Of a DNA stretch of 64,000 nt, positions 9,887 through 18,037 are shown in pieces. Numbering within the stretch: position 1 is the stretch's first letter; each line of letters begins with the position of its first letter. Below the pieces are notes generated by a model. It saw nothing but the letters and a program-made list of their open reading frames with translations. It had not been told where the DNA came from and made no database searches. This DNA is from Mycolicibacterium parafortuitum (GTDB lineage Bacteria > Actinomycetota > Actinomycetes > Mycobacteriales > Mycobacteriaceae): the NCBI RefSeq assembly GCF_010725485.1, contig NZ_AP022598.1:2852001-2916000 (forward strand). Direction: 5' to 3'. The position numbers were made by a program, and so were the translations under genes.

Positions 9887-11139
9887 TCCGCCGGCTCGCC
9901 CCGGTCGACGCCCAGACGTTCTGGCTGTCCGCCGCGATCCCGGACGACCAGTTCCTGGTGTACGCGTTCGACGGTCGCGCGGATGACCTGGACGCGGCGT
10001 TGGCCGAGGTCATGGACCGGGCCAGGGCATGCCCCGAGCTCGGCCTGCGGATCGTCGACACCGGCTTCTGGAGCTATCCGGAGTGGGCGCGCCGCGACGT
10101 CGGCGCCGAGCAGACCGTCGTACACGACATCCCCGACGCGAACTGGGACGGTTGCCTGGCCGCCGTCGCGGCGATGGTCGACGAGCAACTCGACGCCCGG
10201 GAGATGACCTGGCGGTTGCACGTGTTTCCCGGGGTCGCCGCAATCCCCGGTGCCACCGGGGACGGGGCCGTGGTGGTCGTGCAGATGTGCCACTCCTTCG
10301 GCGACGGCATCCGGGCCTCGGCGCTGGCGGCCTACCTGCTCGGCCGAGACGGCGACCTGCCGGTCCCGCAACGGCGGCGGATCAGGTCGTGGGCGTTGCC
10401 CTGGCACGCGGTACGCGCGGCCCGCGCCCATCACCGGCTCGTCCGTGACACCGCGGCGGGACTGGTGCCCGCACAGGCGGATTCCCGGCCCGTGCTGCAG
10501 AGCAACGCCGGGCCCGGCGGGGATCGTCACCTGCGGACGGTGATCTGTACCAGGGAGCGGCTGAGCCGTCCGACCGTCACCGTCGGGGCGCTGACCGCGA
10601 TCTCGGCGGCGCTGGCCGGGCATCTGCGAGCCCTCGGAGACGATCCGACACAGCTGGGCGCCGAGGTGCCGATGGCGAAAACCGGTCCACGGCAGGCGAA
10701 CAACCATTTCGGCAACGTGGCCATCGGTCTCTATCCGGACGACGAGCCCGTCCGCCGCGCCGAGCGGATCGCCGCGGATCTGCGTCAGCGCCGCCGCAGA
10801 GCCGCGCACCCCGCGATGCGCGCGGAGGAGGTGGCCGCGGCCGCGGTGCCCGCACCGCTTCTGCGCTGGGGTGTGGCGCAATTCGATCCTCAGGTGCGCT
10901 CGCACGAGGTCACCGGCAACACGGTGGTGTCCAGCGTGAACCGCGGCGCGAAGGACCTCCGGTTCGGGGGCGCAGGCGTGCTGGCGACCGCAGGCTTCCC
11001 GGCGCTGTCCCCGATGATGGGGGTCACCCACGGCGTGCACGGCATCGGCGACACCGTCGCGGTCAGCGTGCACGCGGCGGACTCGGCGATCGCCGACATC
11101 GACGCCTACGTCGAGCGCCTGGAGCGGCAACTGCGCTGA
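9886..11139 (+). CDS. wax ester synthase/DGAT-like acyltransferase (start uncertain)
   Basis: Protein of the WS/DGAT (CoA-dependent acyltransferase) fold, about 417 aa. The N-terminus IRRLAPVDAQTFWLS aligns with the usual MxRLSPxDAxFL(Y/W) opening. The usual HHxxxDG active-site motif is present only as CHSFGDG (10291-10311), so the first His is Cys. The C-terminal region has the family's NHFGNVAIGLYP-like and SSVNRG blocks. No ATG, GTG or TTG fits the conserved N-terminus; the first in-frame codon after the mas stop that would keep it is ATC at 9886, overlapping TAA by one base. A GTG at 9958 would delete the conserved N-terminus. Likely product is lipid acyl transfer, but the His-to-Cys change makes activity uncertain. 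Confidence 0.72.
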   Translation: MRRLAPVDAQTFWLSAAIPDDQFLVYAFDGRADDLDAALAEVMDRARACPELGLRIVDTGFWSYPEWARRDVGAEQTVVHDIPDANWDGCLAAVAAMVDEQLDAREMTWRLHVFPGVAAIPGATGDGAVVVVQMCHSFGDGIRASALAAYLLGRDGDLPVPQRRRIRSWALPWHAVRAARAHHRLVRDTAAGLVPAQADSRPVLQSNAGPGGDRHLRTVICTRERLSRPTVTVGALTAISAALAGHLRALGDDPTQLGAEVPMAKTGPRQANNHFGNVAIGLYPDDEPVRRAERIAADLRQRRRRAAHPAMRAEEVAAAAVPAPLLRWGVAQFDPQVRSHEVTGNTVVSSVNRGAKDLRFGGAGVLATAGFPALSPMMGVTHGVHGIGDTVAVSVHAADSAIADIDAYVERLERQLR

Positions 11140-11163
11140 CCCGGTCCGGCGACGGCCGCGACG

Positions 11164-12639
11164 GTGTTATACAGAGCCGTGTCGTATAGAGCAGTGGCCA
11201 ATCCGTACCTGGAAGGTGCCAACGCCCCGCTGCCGGCGGAGTACACGCTGACCGAGCTGGAGGTCAGCGGGACGATCCCGGACCACCTCGACGGGCGCTA
11301 TCTGCGCAACGGGCCGAATCCGATCGGCGAGATCGACCCCGAGCTCTATCACTGGTTCGTCGGTGACGGCATGGTGCACGGCATCCGGCTGCGCGACGGA
11401 CGGGCCGAGTGGTACCGCAACCGCTGGGTGCGCGGACCGCAGGCCGCCCGATTACTCGGTGAGCCCCCGCCGCGCGGGCATCGGGGCGTCGCGTCCGTCG
11501 GCGCGAACACAAACGTGATCGGCCATGCCGGAAAAACATTGGCGCTCATCGAAGCCGGGGTGACGAACTACGAGCTGACCGACGAGCTCGACACCGTCGG
11601 CGCCTGCGATTTCGACGGCACGCTCACCGGCGGGTACACCGCCCATCCCAAACGCGATCCCGAGACGGGCGAGCTGCACGCGATCTCGTATCAGGTGATG
11701 GGCCGAAACACCGTGCAGTACTCGGTGATCGGGGTCGACGGGCGGGCACGGCGCACGGTCGACATCGAGGTCACGGGTGCTCCGATGATGCACGACTTCT
11801 CGCTGACCGAGCGCTATGTGGTGATCTACGACCTGCCGGTGACCTTCGACGTGCGTCGTGCGGTCGAGACGAGCGTTCCGCGCGGACTGCGGCTGCCCGC
11901 GCGACTTGTGTTGTCCGCGTTGCTCGGCCGCATCCGGATTCCCGACCCGATCGCCGCCCGCAAGTCCGACACCAGTGTGTCCGACCACAGCTTCCCGTAC
12001 TCGTGGAACCCGCGGTACCCGGCCCGGGTCGGGGTGATGCCGCGCGAGGGCGGCAACGCCGACGTCCGCTGGTTCGACGTCGAACCGTGCTACGTCTTCC
12101 ACCCGATGAACGCCTACGACTCGCCGATCGACGACACCGTCGTGCTCGACGTGGTCCGGCATCCGAAGATGTTCGCCACCGAGTTCCACGGGCCGAACGA
12201 GGGCCCGCCGACCCTGGACCGCTGGACGATCGACCTGGCCGACAGCAAGGTGCGCGAGACCCGCATCGACGACCGGGGCCAGGAGTTCCCCCGGGTCGAC
12301 GAGCGGCTCGTCGGGAAACGGCACCGGTACGGGTATGCGCCTCAGGTCACCGGCGGCGCCGAGGCCAGCGATGTGCTGCTCAAGCACGATTTCCTGGGCC
12401 AGGGATCGGCGAGCCGGGCGTTCGGTGCCGGAAAGGTCGTGGGGGAGTTCGTGTTCGCACCGTCGTCAGCCGACGCCGCCGAGGACGACGGGGTCTTGAT
12501 GGGTTACGTGTACGACCGCGCTATCGACCGCAGCGAGTTGGCGATCCTCGATGCCGCCACTCTGGAGGACGTGGCACGGGTCAAACTGCCCCACCGCGTG
12601 CCCGCCGGCTTCCACGGAAACTGGGTTCCCGCGGGGTGA
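11164..12639 (+). CDS. carotenoid cleavage dioxygenase family protein (RPE65-like)
   Basis: Carotenoid oxygenase family, 491 aa from the GTG at 11164; GTG codons at 11179 and 11194 are alternative starts. The four iron-binding histidines are visible at about residues 161 (YTAHPKR), 210 (MMHDFSL), 313 (VFHPMNA) and 484 (AGFHGNW). DGRYLRNGPNP near residue 40 is the family N-terminal signature. Family members oxidatively cleave double bonds of carotenoids, apocarotenoids or stilbenoids. The substrate cannot be read from sequence. It sits 24 bp after the acyltransferase and may be co-transcribed. Confidence 0.88.
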   Translation: MLYRAVSYRAVANPYLEGANAPLPAEYTLTELEVSGTIPDHLDGRYLRNGPNPIGEIDPELYHWFVGDGMVHGIRLRDGRAEWYRNRWVRGPQAARLLGEPPPRGHRGVASVGANTNVIGHAGKTLALIEAGVTNYELTDELDTVGACDFDGTLTGGYTAHPKRDPETGELHAISYQVMGRNTVQYSVIGVDGRARRTVDIEVTGAPMMHDFSLTERYVVIYDLPVTFDVRRAVETSVPRGLRLPARLVLSALLGRIRIPDPIAARKSDTSVSDHSFPYSWNPRYPARVGVMPREGGNADVRWFDVEPCYVFHPMNAYDSPIDDTVVLDVVRHPKMFATEFHGPNEGPPTLDRWTIDLADSKVRETRIDDRGQEFPRVDERLVGKRHRYGYAPQVTGGAEASDVLLKHDFLGQGSASRAFGAGKVVGEFVFAPSSADAAEDDGVLMGYVYDRAIDRSELAILDAATLEDVARVKLPHRVPAGFHGNWVPAG

Positions 12640-12681
12640 AGGGGTGGGCAGTAGCGTGACAGATGTTCTAAGTTTTGTTAC

Positions 12682-13203
12682 ATGACTGCCTACGATGTCG
12701 GACTCCTGATCCTGCGTGTGGTCCTCGGGCTCACCATGGCCGCGCACGGCTACAACAAGTTCTTCGGCAAGGGCGGACTCAAGGGCACCGCCGGCTGGTT
12801 CGACAGCATGGGCATGAAGCCCGGCATGTTCCACGCCCGGGTGGCGGCCACCACCGAGATGGCGGCAGGCATCGGCCTGGCGGTCGGGCTGCTGACCCCG
12901 ATCCCGGCGGCGGGCTTCGTGGCGCTGATGCTGGTCGCGGCGTGGACGGTGCACAAGCCGAACGGCTTCTTCATCGTCAAGGAGGGCTGGGAGTACAACC
13001 TGGTGCTCGCCGCCTCGGCCGTCGCCATCGCGGCGACGGGTGCGGGCCAACTCAGCCTCGACCACCTGCTGTTCAGTGGCTCGGCGTTGTACGACTACCT
13101 GCACGGCTGGTGGGGTCTGCTGATCGCCGCGGTGCTCGGGCTGGCCGGCGGCATCGGCCAGTTGGCGATCTTCTACCGCCCGCCCGCCAAGACCGGGGCC
13201 TAG
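12682..13203 (+). CDS. DoxX family membrane protein
   Basis: DoxX-family protein, 173 aa, with four hydrophobic helices and the family motifs LLILRVVLGLTMAAHGYNKF at the N-terminus and an E within TEMAAGIGLAVGLLTPI. DoxX proteins are small quinone-linked or redox-associated membrane proteins; some mycobacterial members take part in oxidative-stress membrane complexes. The gene starts 42 bp after the oxygenase. An imperfect KstR-like sequence (12657-12670) lies just upstream, but it misses the AAC half. Confidence 0.85.
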   Translation: MTAYDVGLLILRVVLGLTMAAHGYNKFFGKGGLKGTAGWFDSMGMKPGMFHARVAATTEMAAGIGLAVGLLTPIPAAGFVALMLVAAWTVHKPNGFFIVKEGWEYNLVLAASAVAIAATGAGQLSLDHLLFSGSALYDYLHGWWGLLIAAVLGLAGGIGQLAIFYRPPAKTGA

Positions 13204-13233
13204 TCGACCCGCGAGCGGACGCGAACTCGCACG

Positions 13234-13256
13234 AATCGCGGCGCAATCACGCGATT
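13234..13256 (+). terminator. stem-loop after doxX
   Basis: A 7-bp perfect stem (13234-13240 with 13250-13256), a 9-nt loop and then TTGTGTCTG. The 15-mer gcgattttgtgtctg at 13251-13265 is identical to 19226-19240 in the terminator after the acyl-CoA dehydrogenase, so the two belong to one recurring terminator type in this genome. Confidence 0.5.
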
Positions 13257-13281
13257 TTGTGTCTGTTCGGCGAAGGAGAAT

Positions 13282-13295
13282 TGGAACACGTTCTA
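13282..13295. promoter_or_regulatory. KstR-type operator
   Basis: The sequence tggaacacgttcta matches the KstR consensus TnnAACnnGTTnnA at every defined position. It lies 10-24 bp upstream of the ATG at 13306, where it would overlap promoter or start-site DNA. KstR is the TetR repressor of cholesterol catabolism in actinobacteria, relieved by 3-oxo-cholestenoyl-CoA-type ligands. No kstR gene is in the window. Confidence 0.7.
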
Positions 13296-13305
13296 GTCTG
13301 AACGC

Positions 13306-15036
13306 ATGGGGTTTCTCAAGCAGGACGCACCCGTCGTCGACTACGCGGAATGGAGCAAGGGGACCAGGGCCGAGCGCATCGTCCCGATGGCCAGGCACTG
13401 GGCCGAGGTGGGTTTCGGCACCCCGGTGGTCCTGCACCTGTTCTACGTGCTGAAGATCCTGCTCTACGTGCTCTTCGCGTGGCTGATCGTGCTGAGCACC
13501 GCCGGGATCGACGGGTTCACCGACGTGGCCGCCTGGTACCACGAGCCGATCGTGTACCAGAAGGTGGTCTTCTACACGATGCTCTTCGAGGTCGTCGGCC
13601 TCGGCTGCGGGTTCGGCCCGCTCAACAACCGGTTCTTCCCGCCGATGGGATCGGTGCTGTACTGGTTGCGGCCCAAGACGATCCGACTGCCCCCATGGCC
13701 GAACCGGGTGCCGCTGACCGCGGGGGACACCCGCACCCCGGTCGACATCGTGCTCTACGCGGCGCTGCTCGTGGTGCTCGTGATCGCGCTGTTTTCGGAT
13801 GGCACCGGCCCGATCCCCGAGATCGGCTCCGAGGTCGGGGTGCTGCCGGTCTGGCAGACCGCGACGATCATCGGCCTGCTCGTGGTCGCCGGGCTGCGCG
13901 ACAAGGTCATCTTCCTGGCCGCCCGTGGCGAGGTCTACGGCTCGCTGGCGGTGTGCTTCCTGTTCACCGGCGCCGACATCATCATCGCCGCCAAGCTTGT
14001 GTGCCTGGTGATCTGGCTCGGGGCGGCGACCTCGAAGCTCAACAAGCACTTCCCGTTCGTCATCTCCACGATGATGAGCAACAACCCCGTCATCCGGCCC
14101 CGGTCGATCAAGCGGAAGTTCTTCGAACGCTTCCCCGACGACCTGCGGCCCGGGCGCGCGTCGCGGTTCCTGGCCCACTTCAGCACGGCCGTCGAAGGTC
14201 TGGTGCCGCTGGTGCTGTTCTTCTCGCACGGCGGCTGGGCCACCGCGATCGCGGCCGTCGTGATGCTGATCTTCCACTTCGGCATCCTGTCGGCGATCCC
14301 GATGGGTGTGCCGCTGGAGTGGAACGTCTTCATGATGTTCAGCGTCGTCGCGCTGTTCGTCGGCAATGCGGGCATCGGCCTGGGCGACCTGCAGAGCCCG
14401 TGGCCGATCGTGTTGTTCCTCGCGGTCGCGGGCACCGTGGTGCTCGGAAACCTGTTCCCGCGCAAGGTCTCGTTTCTGCCTGGTATGCGCTACTACGCCG
14501 GCAACTGGGACACCACGTTGTGGTGTGTCAAACCGTCGGCGTCGGAGAAGATCACCGACGGCATCGTCGCGATCGCCAGCATGCCCGCCGCGCAGATGGA
14601 GAAGTACTACGGCAGCAAGGAAACCGCGGAGATGTACCAGTACATGGGGTACGCCTTCCGGTCTTTCAACACCCACGGCCGCGCGATGTTCACCCTCGCG
14701 CACCGCTTGATGGCCGACGGCAACGAGGACGACTACGTGCTCACCGACGGCGAACGGATCTGCTCCACGGCGATCGGCTGGAACTTCGGCGACGGCCACA
14801 TGCACAACGAACAGTTGATCGCCGCACTGCAGAAGCGGTGCCGATTCGAACCCGGCGAGGTGCGGGTGCTGATTCTCGACGCGCAGCCGATCCACAAGCA
14901 GCGCCAGGAGTATCGCCTGGTCGATGCCGCGACCGGCGAGTTCGAGCGCGGCTACGTGATGGTCGCCGACATGGTGACCCGGCAGCCCTGGGACGACACC
15001 GTGCCGGTGCACGCCACCTGGCGGAAGGGCGGCTAG
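13306..15036 (+). CDS. large membrane protein, DUF3556 type
   Basis: Polytopic membrane protein of 576 aa with about nine to ten hydrophobic segments up to residue 390, then a soluble C-terminal part of about 180 residues containing Cys and His-rich patches (GDGHMHNEQL). It resembles the actinobacterial DUF3556 family, whose function is unknown. Motifs that stand out are KLNKHFPFVISTMMSNNP in a loop and MRYYAGNWDTTLWC at the start of the soluble part. The KstR-type box directly upstream suggests a link to sterol or steroid metabolism. Its stop overlaps the stop of the convergent regulator gene by 4 bp. Confidence 0.82.
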   Translation: MGFLKQDAPVVDYAEWSKGTRAERIVPMARHWAEVGFGTPVVLHLFYVLKILLYVLFAWLIVLSTAGIDGFTDVAAWYHEPIVYQKVVFYTMLFEVVGLGCGFGPLNNRFFPPMGSVLYWLRPKTIRLPPWPNRVPLTAGDTRTPVDIVLYAALLVVLVIALFSDGTGPIPEIGSEVGVLPVWQTATIIGLLVVAGLRDKVIFLAARGEVYGSLAVCFLFTGADIIIAAKLVCLVIWLGAATSKLNKHFPFVISTMMSNNPVIRPRSIKRKFFERFPDDLRPGRASRFLAHFSTAVEGLVPLVLFFSHGGWATAIAAVVMLIFHFGILSAIPMGVPLEWNVFMMFSVVALFVGNAGIGLGDLQSPWPIVLFLAVAGTVVLGNLFPRKVSFLPGMRYYAGNWDTTLWCVKPSASEKITDGIVAIASMPAAQMEKYYGSKETAEMYQYMGYAFRSFNTHGRAMFTLAHRLMADGNEDDYVLTDGERICSTAIGWNFGDGHMHNEQLIAALQKRCRFEPGEVRVLILDAQPIHKQRQEYRLVDAATGEFERGYVMVADMVTRQPWDDTVPVHATWRKGG

Positions 15037-15824
15037 CCCATCACATCCCGGACGGGCACGCTCTCCAGGCCGGTGAGCAGCAGTTCGCGTGTCTTGTCGA
15101 GGTGCTTGCGCCAGTGGGTCTCGGCGCCGTCGGCGTCTCCGGCCCGCAGGTACTGCATGAGCCTGCGGTAGGACCGCAGCAGCGTCTCGTAGTCCGCCTT
15201 GGACACCGGCCTGCGTTCGTTGAACACGAAAGCCGTGTGCCTGACCGTGATCTCGTGCAGCATGCCCGCGATGATGCTCAGCGTCGCATTGCCCGACAGC
15301 TGCACCACCCGCAGGTGGAACGCGCCGGTGGTCTCGGCCAGCCGCGGCGACTGGAAGTCGTCGGTGACGAGCTGCTCGAGCATCGTCTCGAGCTCGTCGA
15401 AGGCTGCGGCCGAACCGGTTTCGGCCAGCAACCGGGCCGCCATCGGTTCGATCGCGGACTTCGCGGTCAACAGGTCGGCGATCGTGGCGCCGGAGAGTTC
15501 CAGCAGCAGCCCGGCCGGGCGGGCGACCACCTCGGGACCCGGGACGCGCACCCGCGCACCCGTACGCGATCCGCGGCGCACCTCGACCAGCCGCTCCGAT
15601 TCGAGCACCCGGACCGCTTCGCGCAACGTCGGTCGGCTGACCCCGAAGTGGGCCATCAGCTCGGCCTCGTTCGGCAGGAAGTCGCCGTCTTTGAGCTGAC
15701 CCTCGACCACCATCCGGCGCAGCGTCCCGGCGACGAGCTCGGCGGTCTTCGGCGAGCGCACGGCCGTGCGGGATGCGATGGCGTCGGGGCCGATCATCGG
15801 CGCAAGGGGCGTCTCGCGAGCCAT
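15033..15824 (-). CDS. FadR-subfamily GntR transcriptional regulator
   Basis: GntR-family repressor, 263 aa. An N-terminal winged helix-turn-helix (residues about 28-92; LPNEAELMAHFGVSRPTLREAVRVLE) is followed by an FCD effector domain (about 110-235) with the His residues (FHLRVVQLSGN, HEITVRH) that often bind a metal and a carboxylate or acyl ligand. It is divergent from the thiolase/hydratase/dehydrogenase operon across 230 bp containing an AGTAAAC-N7-GTTTACT palindrome, so it most likely controls that operon. A single AGTAAAC half-site at 15863-15869 lies near its own start. Confidence 0.9.
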   Translation of the reverse strand: MARETPLAPMIGPDAIASRTAVRSPKTAELVAGTLRRMVVEGQLKDGDFLPNEAELMAHFGVSRPTLREAVRVLESERLVEVRRGSRTGARVRVPGPEVVARPAGLLLELSGATIADLLTAKSAIEPMAARLLAETGSAAAFDELETMLEQLVTDDFQSPRLAETTGAFHLRVVQLSGNATLSIIAGMLHEITVRHTAFVFNERRPVSKADYETLLRSYRRLMQYLRAGDADGAETHWRKHLDKTRELLLTGLESVPVRDVMG

Positions 15825-15862
15825 GGCACCTCCTTCGACGGTCGACCTAAGCTGTGCAACTC

Positions 15863-15869
15863 AGTAAAC
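15863..15869. promoter_or_regulatory. half-site of the FadR-like operator
   Basis: AGTAAAC, identical to the left arm of the palindrome at 15997-16017, located 39 bp upstream of the regulator start codon. The matching right arm is absent (3 of 7 bases). It could give weak autoregulation. Confidence 0.3.
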
Positions 15870-15989
15870 CATGTGAGTCGGCAAGTGCCCGATTTGCCAG
15901 GCGACGAGTTCTCGCCGCGGCCGAGCGCGCCGCCGGAGGCCGCTCACCGGTGGTGTGACGGTGCGTGAGTACACCCACCAACCAGTAGG

Positions 15990-16018
15990 TTGACCTAGTA
16001 AACCTTGTTCGTTTACTT
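15990..16018 (+). promoter_or_regulatory. promoter and operator of the fadA-echA-fadE operon
   Basis: A TTGACC -35-like hexamer (15990-15995) is followed by a 21-bp perfect inverted repeat AGTAAAC-N7-GTTTACT (15997-16017). The right arm overlaps the region where a -10 would lie at 17-18 bp spacing (TTACTT, 16013-16018). A dimeric regulator bound here would cover the promoter, the expected layout for repression by the divergent FadR-like protein. Confidence 0.6.
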
Positions 16019-16054
16019 TCGTGGCAAGACCCCGTGAGAAGAAGGAGTATCACC

Positions 16055-17212
16055 ATGGCTGAAGCCGTCATCGTCGAGGCTGTCCGGTCACCAGTCGGTA
16101 AGCGCAACGGCGCACTGTCGGGCATCCACCCGGCAGAGCTGTCGGCTCAGGTGCTCAACGGCCTGGTGGAGCGCGCCGGGGTCGACCCCGCACTCGTCGA
16201 CGATGTGATCTGGGGCTGTGTGATGCAGGCCGGCGAGCAGGCCCTCGACATCGCCCGCACCGCCGTGCTGTCGGCCGGCTGGCCCGAGACCGTCCCCGGT
16301 GTGACCGTGGACCGCCAGTGCGGTTCCAGCCAGCAGTCGCTGCACTTCGCCGTCGCCGGTGTGGTGGCCGGACACTACGACGTCGTCGTCGCCGGTGGCG
16401 TCGAGTCGATGTCGCGGACCCCGATGGGCTCGTCGCTGGCCAACGGCGGCAACCCGTACGGAGAGTCGTTCAAGGCGCGCTATGACAAGACTCCGAACCA
16501 GGGCATCGGCGCCGAGATGATCGCCGAGCAGTGGGGCTTCAGCCGTACCCAGCTCGACGAGTTCTCGCTGCGCTCGCATGAGAAGGCCGCTGCCGCACAG
16601 GATTCCGGCGCGTTCAAGGATCAGATCGTCGGCATCAAGACCAAGGACGCCGACGGCAACGACACCGTTGTGCTCGAAGACGGCGGCATCCGCCGCGGCG
16701 GATCCGTGGAGTCGATGGCCAAGATCAAGCCCGCGTTCCGGGAGGACGGCGTGATCCACGCCGGTAACTCCAGCCAGATCTCCGACGGCTCGGCCGCGCT
16801 GCTGATCATGTCGGCGGAGAAGGCCAAGGATCTCGGCCTCAAGCCGCTGGCCAAGGTGCACACCGCGGTGCTCGCGGGCGCCGACCCGGTCATCATGCTC
16901 ACCGCGCCGATCCCGGCCACCCAGAAGGCGCTGGCCAAGTCCGGCCTGTCCGTCGACCAGATCGGCGTGTTCGAGGTCAACGAGGCGTTCGCGCCGGTTC
17001 CGATGGCCTGGCTCAAGGACATCGGCGCCGACGAGGCCAAGCTGAACCCCAACGGCGGTGCGATCGCACTCGGCCACCCGCTCGGTGGTTCGGGCGCACG
17101 CATCCTGACCACGCTGCTGTATCACATGCGCGACAACAACATTCAGTATGGCCTGCAGACCATGTGCGAGGGTGGCGGCCAGGCCAACGCGACCATCCTG
17201 GAGCTCCTGTGA
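16055..17212 (+). CDS. acetyl-CoA acyltransferase (thiolase)
   Basis: Thiolase, 385 aa, for the last step of beta-oxidation (3-ketoacyl-CoA cleavage). The ATG at 16055 is chosen because AAGGAG lies 8 bp upstream; a GTG at 16034 is in frame but lacks a ribosome site. Catalytic residues visible: nucleophilic Cys89 (DRQCGSSQQS), His in the GGAIALGHPLGGSGAR block and the C-terminal Cys in MCEGGGQANA. First gene of a three-gene operon; overlaps the next by 4 bp (GTGA). Chain-length or steroid preference is not deducible. Confidence 0.93.
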   Translation: MAEAVIVEAVRSPVGKRNGALSGIHPAELSAQVLNGLVERAGVDPALVDDVIWGCVMQAGEQALDIARTAVLSAGWPETVPGVTVDRQCGSSQQSLHFAVAGVVAGHYDVVVAGGVESMSRTPMGSSLANGGNPYGESFKARYDKTPNQGIGAEMIAEQWGFSRTQLDEFSLRSHEKAAAAQDSGAFKDQIVGIKTKDADGNDTVVLEDGGIRRGGSVESMAKIKPAFREDGVIHAGNSSQISDGSAALLIMSAEKAKDLGLKPLAKVHTAVLAGADPVIMLTAPIPATQKALAKSGLSVDQIGVFEVNEAFAPVPMAWLKDIGADEAKLNPNGGAIALGHPLGGSGARILTTLLYHMRDNNIQYGLQTMCEGGGQANATILELL

Positions 17213-18009
17213 CCGAAACCGCAGTGCAGCCCGGCGCTCTCACCGAGCGTCGCGGCAACGTCCTCATCATCACGATCAACCGGCCCGAGGCCCGCAACGC
17301 CGTCAACCAGGCGGTGTCCATCGGCGTGGGTGACGCGTTGCAGGCCGCGCAGGACGATCCGGAGATCCGCGCGGTCATCCTGACCGGCGCCGGCGACAAA
17401 TCCTTCTGTGCCGGTGCGGATCTCAAGGCGATCTCACGCGGCGAGAATCTGTTCCACCCGGAGCATTCGGAATGGGGCTTCGCCGGTTACGTGCGGCACT
17501 TCATCGACAAGCCGACCATCGCCGCGGTCAACGGCACCGCCCTGGGCGGCGGCACCGAGCTGGCGCTGGCCAGCGATCTGGTGGTGGCCGAGGAGCGTGC
17601 GAAGTTCGGCCTGCCGGAGGTCAAGCGCGGTCTGATCGCCGGTGCCGGTGGCGTGTTCCGCATTGTGCAGCAGCTGCCGCAGAAGGTCGCTCTCGAGCTC
17701 ATCTACACCGGTGAACCGCTGTCCTCGGCGGATGCGCTCAAGTGGGGCCTGATCAACAAGGTGGTGCCGGACGGCACCGTCCTGGACGCGGCACTGGAGC
17801 TCGCCGAGCGTATTGCGGTCAACGCGCCGTTGGCCGTTCGTTCCAGCAAGCGGGTGTCCTACGGCGCGATCGACGGCATGGTCGCCGCCGACGAACCGTT
17901 CTGGAAGCAGACCTTCAGCGAGTTCTCGACGCTGCTGAAGACCGAGGACGCCATGGAAGGGCCACTGGCCTTCGCGCAGAAGCGCGAGCCGGTCTGGAAA
18001 GCCAAGTAG
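17209..18009 (+). CDS. enoyl-CoA hydratase (crotonase family)
   Basis: Crotonase-fold protein, 266 aa, GTG start overlapping the thiolase stop. Oxyanion-hole stretches FCAGADLKAI and GTALGGGTELALASD are present, and both catalytic glutamates of true enoyl-CoA hydratases appear to be kept (GGGTELAL and GLPEVKRGL). It should hydrate trans-2-enoyl-CoA in the same pathway as the flanking thiolase and acyl-CoA dehydrogenase. The C-terminal GPLAFAQKREPVWK matches the usual family end. Confidence 0.92.
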   Translation: MTETAVQPGALTERRGNVLIITINRPEARNAVNQAVSIGVGDALQAAQDDPEIRAVILTGAGDKSFCAGADLKAISRGENLFHPEHSEWGFAGYVRHFIDKPTIAAVNGTALGGGTELALASDLVVAEERAKFGLPEVKRGLIAGAGGVFRIVQQLPQKVALELIYTGEPLSSADALKWGLINKVVPDGTVLDAALELAERIAVNAPLAVRSSKRVSYGAIDGMVAADEPFWKQTFSEFSTLLKTEDAMEGPLAFAQKREPVWKAK

Positions 18010-18037
18010 GCACGGTAAGCCAAGTGAGGAATCAAGC

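Noticed and set aside
11166..11190. TATAC-N11-GTATA inverted repeat at the carotenoid oxygenase start
   Set aside because: 5-bp arms of AT-rich promoter-like sequence inside alternative start codons; too weak to call an operator.
12657..12670. KstR-like sequence before the DoxX gene
   Set aside because: Only the GTTnnA half and the first T fit; the AAC half reads CAG, so it is not reported as a site.
12466..15012. Long open frame antisense to the DUF3556-like gene
   Set aside because: Low-complexity His/Asp/Arg/Gln composition and no ribosome site; mirror of a real gene.
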